A DNA stretch of 64,000 nt from Argopecten irradians (taxonomy: Eukaryota; Mollusca; Bivalvia; Pectinida; Pectinidae): positions 8,866,383 through 8,930,382 of the forward strand of contig NC_091139.1 in the NCBI RefSeq assembly GCF_041381155.1, in the 5' to 3' direction. Below, in pieces: positions 52,946-64,000 of this stretch. The number at the start of each line of letters is the position of its first letter. Position 1 is the first letter of the stretch. The notes under the pieces are model-generated. The model saw only the letters and a program-made list of their open reading frames with translations. It was not told the origin of the DNA and did not search any database. The position numbers and the translations under genes are program-made.

Positions 52946-53317
52946 ATTACTCTTTAATGCTTGTAAAAATTGGCGATGTTTTCATATTTGTTTTAAAGTA
53001 ACACATACAAATTATGTAATTATAAGAAATTTATGTGTTAACCGAAGAGATAACAAAGACCATGAAGCCATCTTAAATATTGGCCTCGTGCGTTATCAAA
53101 AGAGATGTGACATATTCTAGGTATTGTCTTCTGAAGCTAATTTGTTATTATTGTTTTGTGGTTGTTTCAATTTTACAATAAAGGTTATCTCTCTTGCCAC
53201 AAAGGTTCTACGTAGAAGGGAGGCAACAAATACTCTTCTCTGTCTATGACTATTTCATTTGGTGAAATCCTGTTAAAATGATCGCTCACTTTGTAATGAT
53301 TATATTCTATATCATCA

Positions 53318-53600
53318 TCGATACTCCATGGGTTACTATCACTGTCGTTATATCCACCTAAGGAATATGTCATGCCAAAACTGATAGCAGTTCAGGAAAA
53401 AAACTGGCCATTCACAAGTCTGCAGAAACTTCCTTTGAATATTTATTGAGGAAGACGCTCAACGTCAAAGCCATACAATAAAAGGACCCATATACCGGCT
53501 GGTCTTTTTTTTTTTACAAAAAACGTAAGTTGTCCATGCCGTATTCCAGTAGATGATATAATGACAGTGATGGTAACCCGGATCCCAGATGTACCATCCA
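53318..53600. repeat. MITE-like element (CTCGATACTCCAGG family), copy 6
   Basis: The left end is TCGATACTCCATGGGTTACT and ATCACTGTCGTTATATCCAC. The right end is GATATAATGACAGTGATGGT. The interior is disrupted relative to other copies. Confidence 0.5.
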
Positions 53601-53690
53601 GGAGTGAATGATGTAATCTGTATTATAAGAGCGATTACTTCAACTACCTGTTTCCCGTGACCAGGGATTGATTATAACTGTAGCAAAGCC

Positions 53691-53752
53691 CCATTCCATC
53701 CATCCATCCATCCTTCCATCCATCCATCCATCCATCCATCCATCCATCCATC
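53691..53752 (+). repeat. (CATC)n microsatellite
   Basis: About 15 CATC tetranucleotides with one CCTTC interruption. Confidence 0.95.
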
Positions 53753-53832
53753 AATTCACGTACTAGATACATAGGTAAGTAAATAATTCAGCATTATGTC
53801 ATTTACAGAAAAAGTTCGCAAAATTATTCCGT

Positions 53833-53996
53833 CTTTGCATGTAACAGTGTAAGCTCCCTTGCGGGTAGGTACCCATTGTGACGTCATTTTTTTTGGGGGC
53901 AATTTACGTCGTTTTCTCCAAAAAGTATGACGTTACGCTCAAAACATGACGTCGCAATCAATACCTGCCCGCAACGTAACTCTGTAATATTCAAAT
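53833..53996. repeat. MITE with long inverted ends, copy B
   Basis: Same family as 39,325-39,495: CTCCCTTGCGGGTAGGTAC on the left, AATACCTGCCCGCAACG on the right, and paired GACGTCA words inside. A poly-T/G tract has grown in the centre. Confidence 0.7.
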
Positions 53997-54512
53997 ACAG
54001 AATACATTCATCAATTCTAATACTAATAAAGTTGTATGGTCTATCATTTTCGCTCTTTTTGTCATAGTGAAAACTGTTTAAGTGTTATACATATTTTTCT
54101 CCGTTTCTCTTAGTTTTAAACTTTCTAATTTTACCACTATTTATAAAGTTGCAGCACTGGAAGTATTTTTAATTATAAAATTAAAAAAGAGGCCGACTCA
54201 TTCCGAACTCTTCTGAACATCGTCGCGACAATCTCAAAGTTACACGAGAGTTGTGAAATCAAGAGAAATGTCAACTATATTTCGTAAACAAACCTTGTGG
54301 TCGACCTCAGCAGACTGGATCTACAAAGAAAACAATGCTCGCACATTACAATATTTGATACACTTATTCTTGAATTACGGCAATGTGTGAATTAGATATT
54401 TCAAATACTCGCTCTATGGACATATACCAGCACAATTTGCTCATATTATCCAGAAGAAAACGTAAACAAACACATGTGCGCTTACGCTAGTTATCTGGAT
54501 CACCACGTGCAA

Positions 54513-54758
54513 GACGTGTGGACGTCAGTCACGTGATACGATTCGGAATTCAGACAAAACCCGAAGGTACTGAACATGGCGGTGATTGAAGGCGTTTTAT
54601 TCAAATCCAGGAATATATGATTACTAGATTTCGGCTCTCTTATAGGCTGACATATGGTTTTGGGGAGCTAAATCATCATGATACATGTCCATGTTCAAAT
54701 ATCAAATGTTAAAACGACATATCGTTTCAGTGAAAATTACAAGAAATACAACTTTAAT
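54513..54758 (-). repeat. Dispersed repeat of about 245 bp, copy B, inverted
   Basis: Inverted partner of 48,924-49,170, with TACGATTCGGAATTCAGACA and TTTTGGGGAGCTAAATCAT. The two copies lie about 5.4 kb apart in opposite orientation. Confidence 0.75.
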
Positions 54759-56220
54759 GTGGCATTAATTGAAGCGTTTCAATTAGTCGGACTTGGCATA
54801 TGACATTTCAGGGTACAATACTCTAGAGTAACGTGTATCATTACAAACACATTTATGTGTGATATGAAATAAGCAGGTTTACAAACATAGACGTATCTAC
54901 AGTGTATTATTACAATGTTCCTATCATCATTATATTATCATGTGAACATGAACATGCAAATGTCTATAACTGATACCGAATGGTTTTATCCATAAATGTT
55001 GTGCAATGTGCCTAATCGTAGGAACCAGTCTGTGTTTGCTGTTTCGAATTTGTCACATTTAATTCAAATGATTTCCTGTACGTACTTTACAAACCTTATG
55101 TTAATTTTCTGAAGTAATACTTTTAAACGTACCTTGCTAAATTGATTGGTGAATAAATGAATAAATTTTGCTTTGATGGCCAATTATATTCCAGAATTTA
55201 ACGTACTCAATGTAGGGAAGTCACATGGGCATTAGTATCGTTCTCGTCAAATCTCAGACCCACTTCAGCAAAAAAATGTTCTGTGACTAATGTTTCTCTG
55301 AACTGATCGTGATACTATTTGGTGCACCGTTTCCGCAATTTAGCATAATATGTATTCCTGGAAAACGACTTTCTTCATGTTAGTCTACGAGTTTATTCAC
55401 GATATTGAGCTTGACCAAAAACCTACTCTACTTTAAAAGATTCACTAAACAGCAAAACCAATCAGTTCAGTAAAACGTTAATTACAACACATTTTCTTAC
55501 ATGTAGGTGACATTTTGTCATATTTCCCCACCGTGATTCTGGAGGGAACTTAAAGATAGGTGATAACATATAGAATATTTCCGTCATAAATCTGTCGGTA
55601 TGGTGACAGAACACAGGTACAAATCCGGCCTCATTAACATAACTGAACACAGGTGGGCCATTCTCTAGCTGTCGGTGTGTTATCTACAGTGATAGGGAGC
55701 TGGGACTACCAGCCGTAAAGAATACCCCTTCCTGTTTACAAGTCGGCTATTTCACATCGGATATTCATACAGTGTCTCGTTTTTCTTATTATATTCCTCA
55801 AATGTCTAATGAGTGTTTGTTCAATTATGGCAAATAAAACATTTACACAATGTCATAGAAATAGTTTTATTAAAAGGTATATAAACTTGATTAACTTTAG
55901 GGAGCGGTGAAGTTAATCAGTAGAAGTGACATACCTTACCTGATAGATAGTTACCGAGGATACTGCTTATCAATGAATACCCGCAACATACGTCCAAGTG
56001 ACCAAACAGATTTATAGAACATGCCAATTGGTGATGTCCTATCACCGTGTTGGCTTTCTGGAGGACACCGTATATTTATCCGAGCTAAAGTTGACAACAT
56101 TGGACACTTACGGTATCAGTGTATATTGTTGTTGACCAATTGATATTTCGGCCACAATACAAACACTAGAGTTGGTCTATACAAATGGTCAGACTGTATT
56201 ACAATGGCTGGTACCAGTTT
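54759..56220. other. Intergenic, nothing recognised
   Basis: Balanced AT-rich DNA without repeat structure, supported exons or RNA genes that I can see. Confidence 0.4.
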
Positions 56221-56224
56221 TGGT

Positions 56225-56985
56225 TTATGTAAAACTAAAAGGTAAATTGGTGTACTTGTTTTGTGGTTTCTTGTAAAAGGTAAATTTTTGTACTTGTTTT
56301 GTGGTTTTTCTATGAAAATAAAAGGAAATTAGAAAGAAGTACCTGTTTAGGGGTTTCTGTAAAATAAGGGTAACTTGAAGTACCTGTTTAGGAGTTTCTG
56401 TAAATATAAAAGGTAACTTGTTGTATCTGTTTAGGGGTTTAAGTAAATAAAAGGAAATTTGAAGTACTTGTTTAGAGGTTTCTGTAAAATAAAAGGTAAC
56501 TTGTTGTACCTGTTTAGGGGTTTCTGTAAAATAAAAGGTAACTTGTTGTACCTGTTTAGGGGTTTCTGTAAAATAAAAGGTAACTTGTTGTACCTGTTTA
56601 GGGGTTTCTGTAAAATAAAAGGTAACTTGTTGTACCTGTTTAGGGGTTTCTGTAAAAATAAATGGTATGTTGTTGTACCTGTAATTTTGTATCTAACCTG
56701 TTTAGAGGTTTCTGTAAAATAAAAGGTAACTTGTTGTACCTGTTTAGGGGTTTCTGTAAAATAAAAGGTAACTTGTTGTACCTGTTTAGGGGTTTCTGTA
56801 AAATAAAAGGTAACTTGTTGTACCTGTTTAGGGGTTTCTGTAAAATAAAAGGTAACTTGTTGTACCTGTTAAGGGGTGTAAGTAAAATAAAAGGAAATTT
56901 GAAGTACCTGTTTAGGGATTTCTGTAAAATAAAAGGTAACTTGTTGTACCTGTTCAGGGGTTTCTGTAATTTTGTATCTAATAAG
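56225..56985 (+). repeat. 42-bp minisatellite, about 18 copies
   Basis: Units contain GTAAAATAAAAGGTAACTTG and TTGTACCTGTTTAGGGGTTT. The first copies are diverged, the central ones almost identical. The word GTAATTTTGTATCTAA occurs both at the right edge (about 56,967) and in the middle (about 56,681), so the edge was copied inside with a block of units. The period is a multiple of three and both strands stay open, but the frames are artefacts. Confidence 0.9.
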
Positions 56986-56989
56986 CATA

Positions 56990-59900
56990 CATAGGTATTT
57001 GAATCAGAATATCGACACAAGCTATGAGGATGAGGCAATATGGCTTCACGCGTATTTGTGTTTGATTTTCATTCTCTTCAAATATATTTCATTTTTGTGC
57101 ATTTTCTAACTAGAGATTTTCTCCCGGATCTGAGAATTGTTAAAAATATCAAGCTCAAAACATATACGAAATAATTATTTAATAGCTACATACTTACTGG
57201 TGCACTGCGAGCTACTTTACTTTAGTATACACGCCAAATCTCATAACTACAGTAATACAACACTGGGGAAAATGAAAATGAATTCTATGGGTAGATTACG
57301 AAAAATGAGCGCAACTACGACATAACCATCTTGTACACGATCCGAAATAACAGAAAACGTTATTTCTATAATATACTTTATTATATTATTTAATTAAGCA
57401 TAGCGTGAGGACAGTAGATTACGTTAACCAACAAATACCTACCATTTTTCTCTTTTCCTCTACCTATTATTCTATCATATATTCTTTATGTCATTTACAA
57501 TTAATTTTTATCATATGAAGAGTTCCACTATCACACGGAGACACAACACGATTTTACCGCTACCTCCCAGGCCATACAGAAATCCACACACTTAGCGCAT
57601 TGCACACAGGGGAGTCCCTCTTTAAATGACCGTAGCTTTCTAATAGGATATTGATATTAAATAGGATCAAACCAAATCAAATCAATGTGTCACTAATTTC
57701 TAAATATAATGACAGATATATGTGTGTGTAAATGTACAACCTGTATACACATGCGTAGAATATGCCGTCATTAATTGTGACGCTATCTCCAGGAGTAAAG
57801 TTAGGGTCGAACAGGGCTCAACCTACCAAGCAACACGATAACAACATTTGATCTCACACAATTAATTTATACAGCTTTATTGAACATGTACGGAAGCTCA
57901 GAGGGTCTGCTGAAGTCTAATAATACCATTTTACCAACTAGAATTACTGTGCTCACAATAGAAAAAAACAAAATATAAGAAATGTACGGCCTTTTATCTC
58001 AATAGTAATAAGAATTAACTATGATAAAGACACTTGTTAAACGAGGTAGCATACAATGAATTATAGTTTCATATCTTGTGCTAAAATGAAACGTTTCAAC
58101 ATGAAAAGACCCTGTTTCAGCTCTGCTCTTAAACTTTCCCATTTTGTGCAAGTGTCGATGGCGATTTAACCGATTGCTGTAACGGAATGTCTAACATAAA
58201 TTAACCCCCACTCAAAAGATATATATCAATTATATATTTGGTACCAGGACATGGCAAGTAGTTTGGAGTTTCCATACGTATGTTGGTACGGTTTGAAATG
58301 AGACTTAGGGAGAACTTGTTATCTGAGCTTGTCGTCAAATTATATTTAATTTCTGATAGTTTGATTGATCTGTGCCAGTTAACTCTCACACAGGGATTAG
58401 AGTGGGAGATATCCACAGTATGATTGGGAAGTGATATGGACAAAGACTTCCTCGGCAGGTAACTACCGCCCAATATCTACCTGGAGGACTGGTAAACACG
58501 CCGGTAACACAGCATTGTCAGAAATAGATTGATATAACTGACCGTGTCTGTAAAAGTATACAGAATACTAAAGTACAAAGAAAATAACACCGGCTATATT
58601 GGAACAAAATATTTGCATAAATATTTATTTAAAAGCACCACAGAAACTGAACCAGATGACAAAAACATCGTCTACCTTATTATCCAGTATTTAGCATGCA
58701 CAAATATATTCCATTGTTCTTTCTTCACAGCCAAGTTGTTCGGATGGATGGTTAAAGTTCACGTCTTATCAACAGCCACTATCATTTATATACGACCTAC
58801 CGACGTGATGCGTGTGTGAAGTGCTTGTCCGTTTTCGTAGACAGCGATATATTGGTATTGTATCTTATTGCAAAATAGGAACTCTTATCCATTTAAAAGT
58901 GTTTTTACACGAATCATACTACAAAAGACACCAAACAACACATCTCATCCGGTCAAACTATAATGATAACGAGCAAAAACTAGTTGTCCCACTCCCTTCA
59001 TGTTGAACGCTAATTAGGTCGTGAGGAACAGCAACAAACAATTTAGACAAATACATGTCCTGGCCAGGGGACACAACCCAGAGCTTACAAACAAGACAGA
59101 ACGCTCATCACGAAGTCAAAGGCGCGGCGATGTCAACGGAAACGTTATGAAATAGAAAGTCATTAGGAAGATGAGAAGAATGATGTCCCAAATTTAGTTG
59201 CCTTTTACAATCATACAATGACCCAGCAGGTACATCCAACGCTCTACTTGTATAACAACACGTAAAAGTTTTAATGCCTGATATTAATAATACCAGAGAC
59301 TGTCAAACAGAAGCTCCTTGTATAAGAACCGTTATAAAAAGATAAAATAATAATAAAAAACACTAGTATATTGTAAACGTGATCTATGATGTCAAACTTA
59401 ACAAACGTCACTTAATATTCATTATCCTCAAATCCAGGACTAGTATAAACAGATACACTATAACCGTTTGATGTGATAATAAAGTTGTATATCCTGTTTT
59501 ATCCCAAACGACTATGTGAGGCCACAAATATCCTACATACCATAAATAATAGGGTACGATGATAATAAATTTGAATACACCTTAACAGTGTCTCATGAAT
59601 CACGTGTCATTGATAGTAATTAATTTCAATTGTGAAAAATGTAAGATATGGAACACCCGCTGTCAGGAACCGGTGGACTTTGGTTCGACCCCTGAGTGAC
59701 ATCTGTCCCACGCTTTCTGTTATAGTCACGACACACCCTACTGTACTTTATATGCAGTTCTCCTGAATGATAAAGGGCTTTTTATTGATCTACATCATAT
59801 GCACAGATAACCTTTGAACTGATTGTAAACAGCGTTTACTACTTGGGTGTCACCGGGATATGTGCATTCGAAATTTTTGTTACGTTTTTATGCAAATCAG

Positions 59901-60880
59901 AAACATAAAACGAAAATGAATTGGTTTTTCTTGTCTATAAAGTTGAAATTAAATAATGTTATCATCAGTTAATGTTGCCTTACATTTCATTTTCATCTTT
60001 AAATGCATGATATATATAAAGTGAGAAGGTTAAAATATTATGAGTAATTCTTAACAATATGAAGCTTCTGTAAGCTTTTTGGTTGCTATGATGACAGTCA
60101 TGCATATATCATAGGCAGGACGCCGTCATGTCAATTTTATCTTAAAATAGCTTTATCTTAACTTATATAGAAAATGACCAGGAGATGAGGTCAGTTTCTC
60201 GCCCTGAAACTTTCTAGAGGAATTATTCTTTGAACACAATTGGTTAAACACTCAGTCTAGTTAATACGCATCGAATTATTCGTCTAAAAACTTAAATCCT
60301 CCCATTAAATTGCTGATAGTTCCTCATTCACCAATCGCAGTTAGACATATTCTTCGCCAATTGCATTTATTATTCATATACTATTGTAGGCAGTCTCAAA
60401 TTATTCTGACTAAATTATTCGATGTCGAATCTGATCAATGATTTTGTCATCATGTTGGTATTCCCTTTCCTGAGTCAGGAACTAAGCCTGATCACGCACG
60501 GTAGATTACCACATGCAAAGGTCTGCACTCCCTGACAAAGCCCTGCAGTTTATGCAGGATTCACACCCACGCTAAAACAAAGACTGAGGTAGGCTTTGGG
60601 GGAAAAATCAGTCGGTGTTTGTTTTAGATATCTGTACAATAACGGGGACATATATCCAGTGCATAGAACTACATACAGCTAATATGGAAGTTTTTTACCA
60701 TTTCGTTTGTTTTTGGTTAACACTTTGAAATTATTTATTTAGATACTTGTTGCTATATGAATATATTTCTTTTTCTTTGTCATCATCGTTATCATTGTCG
60801 TTGTCACTGGTCACAGTAGAGTTGAAAGTTTGCCAGAGTTTCTAGTGTTAAAAAACTCGCGATAGGTTTACACATTATTT
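56990..60880. other. Gene-poor intergenic DNA
   Basis: No exon can be supported. A 90-codon minus-strand frame at 58,201-58,473 has an ordinary composition but no recognisable motif or splice context. A faint dispersed-repeat word lies near 59,195. Confidence 0.4.
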
Positions 60881-60884
60881 ATCT

Positions 60885-61004
60885 ATTATGGCCTGGTTGA
60901 GAGGGCACTATTGCCACATAGTATTGTTGAGGGATGGAATAGTGCCCGAGCCGATCACGAGACAATACTATGAGGCAATAATGCCCTCTAAACCAGGCCA
61001 TAAT
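60885..61004. repeat. Palindromic MITE
   Basis: TTATGGCCTGGTTGAGAGGG at the left and its inverse (GCCCTCTAAACCAGGCCATAA) at the right, with ATAGTATTGT and ACAATACTAT nearer the centre. The word AATAGTGCCCG recurs inverted at 61,364-61,390, a probable fragment of a relative. Confidence 0.65.
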
Positions 61005-62099
61005 GGGTTTAGTACATCACTCTATCATGAGACCTGTTTTCATGTCATCGTAACAGAAACACCTCGGCTATCTTCATTTCCACACCACATTGTTACATTA
61101 AAAGTACAACATATGAATTGTCAAAGAAAACTGTGTTTTTATAAAAGGGATTCAGCTTCATGAAGATTAAAAGTATATAAATATTAGAACATGAGTAAAC
61201 TGTCTTTTGTAGAAAAGTAAGATTTGCTTCCATCCCCGCACACAACAGCCTGTCGCCATCTTGACATCTTAGTCGAAGTGACATTTTAGTCGAAGCGTAA
61301 TGTTATAATGACGTCATGTAATGTTGACGTCACAATACATTCACGTTTAATTTCGCGCCACTTCAATAGTGCCCGCTTGCCCGGGCACTATTACAAAATT
61401 AATGCAAATAGTACCCATGTGTGTAGCCAATCAGAATCAAGTATTCTGTCACGTGATGAACTAATGTATGGTTGTTGTCTAGGAATCGTTAAGCTTTCGT
61501 GATACTTTATGGTTAAGCAGAACTTACAGTAAATACTAATGAAACATTTCCTTTTATCATCGATTTGATAGTATTGAAATAATTGCGCAACACTTCCTGT
61601 AACTTTTCAATCTGAGGTGTGTCTTTACAGTCGTTATAGATTACAAAATTATTTACAAATTATTTGATTGCTAAACCTCCATATTGGACTATCGAGTCAG
61701 AAGTCAAAATGATTCTAATCGGTTAAAACTTTGACTTATTTCACAAGGACGTCATAGCTTTTTGTAATACAGGTGTGATCACACAGGTAAGAATTATTAA
61801 TTAACTTGCCTGTAAAATGGTGGGTGGCCCCTGAGCCCCACCTGTACCAGCCCTTATCGCGGGCGTGGCCTCGCAGCATAGCTCGGCTGCTAGGGCAGTA
61901 TCAATAGCCTCAATGCATTAACATACTTTCCAAATCCAAAGGTACCTTTATATTGGAAATAATTTATATACCCTTTCAGATCCGCCAACAGTTTACCTGT
62001 GGCACAACTTACCTGTCATCTGTCGGTCCAGTGAGGAATTGTTACAAATATGACGATATAACTGGCAACATTTCTTTTCGTTAAACTTTCGAATTCAGC

Positions 62100-62153
62100 A
62101 TGGGGATTTTATCAAGGGATTTTACTGTTGTTTTAGTTCTGATTCTGTGGAGT
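62100..62153 (+). CDS. Signal-peptide first exon of a further secreted-protein gene (continues beyond window)
   Basis: ATG at 62,100 opens MGILSRDFTVVLVLILWS, a short N-terminus and a hydrophobic core, cut by a strong donor GTAAGTAC in phase 0. The DSL-domain gene starts the same way: a 16-codon hydrophobic exon in phase 0. A tandem paralogue is therefore possible, but no downstream exon is within the window to test it. A GC-rich patch (61,850-61,895) lies upstream. Confidence 0.45.
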
Positions 62154-64000
62154 GTAAGTACACCATTTTAAAATTATTCATAATTACAAATATATAGTTA
62201 AGTCAGTGTTTAAAAAAAATTGGAAATTATATAATTAATTCCATTGCTTGAAGTTACATTGATATGAGAATATTAGTAGTATTCAATCATGCAGTTTATC
62301 ATTGTTTCATTCCCTAACGTTTTCCCTATTTTCCTATGGAACATTATGAACTATGTTTTGTGCGGTAACTATTTTTCTCTTTAACGAACATTTTGTATAA
62401 TTTTTATACTGATTTCGCCACCATGATTTTTTATCAAAGTCGATCGCTAGTTATCCAGGGTTTCTTTAGTCCTGACGCCAAATCCAAACATTGTAGATAT
62501 TAAATAATTTGTGTCAGATCGAGTTTTTCCGCCTTTTCTATGTTGTCCCTGACTTTGGACTTACAAGGGATAAAAGTTTTGACATTAATCTGATATTGTC
62601 TTTCTGGAGGCAGGTTTCTAAGTGTTAGATTCTGATGCCTGTACTTCTGTAGATCTTCTACTTCAGTACCGAAACGGGAATTACTTTTCTAATGGAAATT
62701 TAAACATTTTCTAATGCTAACTTCAAAACTAAAATAAATCTGTCATAACTTAAAAATCCCTTTATGTTTTACTACATGATCAGTTAAGTTTATTCCAATA
62801 CATAGCCACGTTACGATCCCTACATGAACTCAAATATAAAACTTAGTTATTGTTTAGATGGAAATGAGTGTGACAGTTCCGAATCTAGGATATATCTGAT
62901 TTACAAAACAGTTATTGAACAAACCAGTGTTTGTCCAGTCTGTTCTTAAATGGATTTACCGTGATAACCGATTTAACAGCTTCTGGAAGATTGACCCATA
63001 TCTTGACTACTCTCCAACTTAGATTTTTTGAGTTACATTATACCTCTCATTATTTGACCTGATACACTGTAGCTTGGGGCCATTTGCACCTTGCAAAGTG
63101 TAAACTAGCAAGGATCGTATCCCGCATTTGACCTAGATTCGATTTACAAAAGACGGTTGCTATATCGTAACGCATGGTCCTGCAACCATTCAGATTAATC
63201 AATGATCAATATTAGTAAACATAGTATGAATGCGTCATCACGTCTTCGTTATCATAGATAAATATTAAGTTGTTATTAAGAAGACTATCGTTGGTGTAGC
63301 ATATACACAATGATATTTGACCAAACACCTCAATTGTACACCAATGTACCCCCTAAATAATAACAGTATACATTACTTTGTGGAAGTTTGGTGTTCTTTT
63401 TACATGTGTCCAAAAACGTGATAAGCGTAACCGCTACAATATTAAATTTTCTTTGAAAGAAGTAAATTGATCATGTTTATTGTTGAAAAAGGCAGAAAAA
63501 GAGACTGCCAACATTATTCAGATTATTATGAAATAGTATCACATATATTAGACTAGACGGATTCTTTAAGTCATTGGTTTACATTTATTTATGTTTGGGG
63601 ACACATCAGGACATTCCTGGGAGTTAAAATTACCCCATATTGTCAGTATGTATGTCCGGACAAATGACCTCTGTCGTTGCTGGGCTGCTCAGTCCTGAAC
63701 AAACAAAACCCTCAATATTGTCGGTGCTTTAGGTCGTGTTGGTATTTCCTCATATTAACATCGAAATCCACCCGGCAGTGTTACGTCTGCAAGATACCAG
63801 AGATTAACTAGTTATCTACGCGGATCCAGACAAAATGCAACAAATCTTAGTATTACGATATTTTGTCAACCTCTTTAAATATAACATCAATGGATGACAC
63901 ACATATAAATGTCGGTCATGCTAAGGTCAAATCAGAATGGCATCCAACGACGTCAAAAACCGACGGACGAATTAGTGTAACCCATATAACAAAAGATACG
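62154..64000. other. Presumed first intron of the gene starting at 62,100
   Basis: No exon with acceptor and continuing frame was found. It contains the LINE fragment at 62,860-63,115 on the minus strand. Confidence 0.4.
62860..63115 (-). mobile_element. LINE fragment, C-terminal end of reverse-transcriptase ORF
   Basis: On the minus strand the translation VVKIWVNLPEAVKSVITV runs on into NPFKNRLDKHW, the usual end of CR1/L2-like LINE ORF2 (W-N-x-L-P then F-K-x-x-L-D). Upstream in that direction, NNERYNVTQK matches the weakly conserved part before it, but with stops. Old, 5' truncated and inactive. Confidence 0.7.

Noticed and set aside
56459-57038. Open frames on both strands over the 42-bp array
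   Set aside because: A period divisible by three keeps frames open on both strands; no sign of coding selection.
58201-58473. Minus-strand 90-codon frame with Cys/Trp residues
   Set aside because: Composition is plausible but there is no recognisable domain, flanking exon or promoter; not strong enough to call.

Overview
The window is animal nuclear DNA: AT-rich, with short exons, GT-AG introns, SINEs, LINE remnants and many small inverted-repeat elements. Repeat style and gene content point to a lophotrochozoan, most likely a bivalve mollusc such as a scallop; this taxonomic call is an inference. No bacterial, organellar or LTR/viral element was recognised.

Layout. (1) 1-16,286 (+): most of HBS1L, the ribosome-rescue GTPase. 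Its second visible exon (648-2107) is a phase-compatible alternative last exon, the arrangement that makes the Ski7-like short isoform in other animals. (2) 20,698-24,060 (-): OSER1, complete. (3) 24,359-30,261 (+): a lysine-rich single-pass membrane protein resembling metadherin/LYRIC (MTDH), head to head with OSER1 across a short promoter containing a CRE palindrome. (4) 31,553-32,245 (-): an unrecognised acidic/basic protein with one apparent frame break in a homopolymer. (5) 35,020 to at least 46,660 (+): a secreted Notch-ligand-like protein (MNNL + DSL domains, then a partial EGF-like module and a Thr/Pro-rich tail) with its own CCAAT/TATA promoter. (6) 46,700-62,099: gene-poor DNA with a decayed LINE, MITEs, two larger minisatellites and microsatellites. 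(7) 62,100-62,153 (+): a likely signal-peptide first exon of a further secreted-protein gene running off the window, with a second LINE fragment in its intron.

The most striking structure is recurrent tandem duplication of exon-intron junctions. In HBS1L, a 53-bp unit spanning an exon end and its 5' splice site is repeated about ten times; a 32-bp unit spanning a 3' splice site is doubled; and decayed copies of two GTPase exon starts lie in the preceding introns. In the DSL-domain gene one exon-donor junction is present about four times, and another gave rise to a satellite of about 5.4 kb: first a 69-bp junction duplication, then a 28-bp deletion derivative amplified to roughly 190 copies, most carrying a consensus GTAAGT donor. 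In all three donor cases, use of any copy but the first would bring in an immediate in-frame stop.
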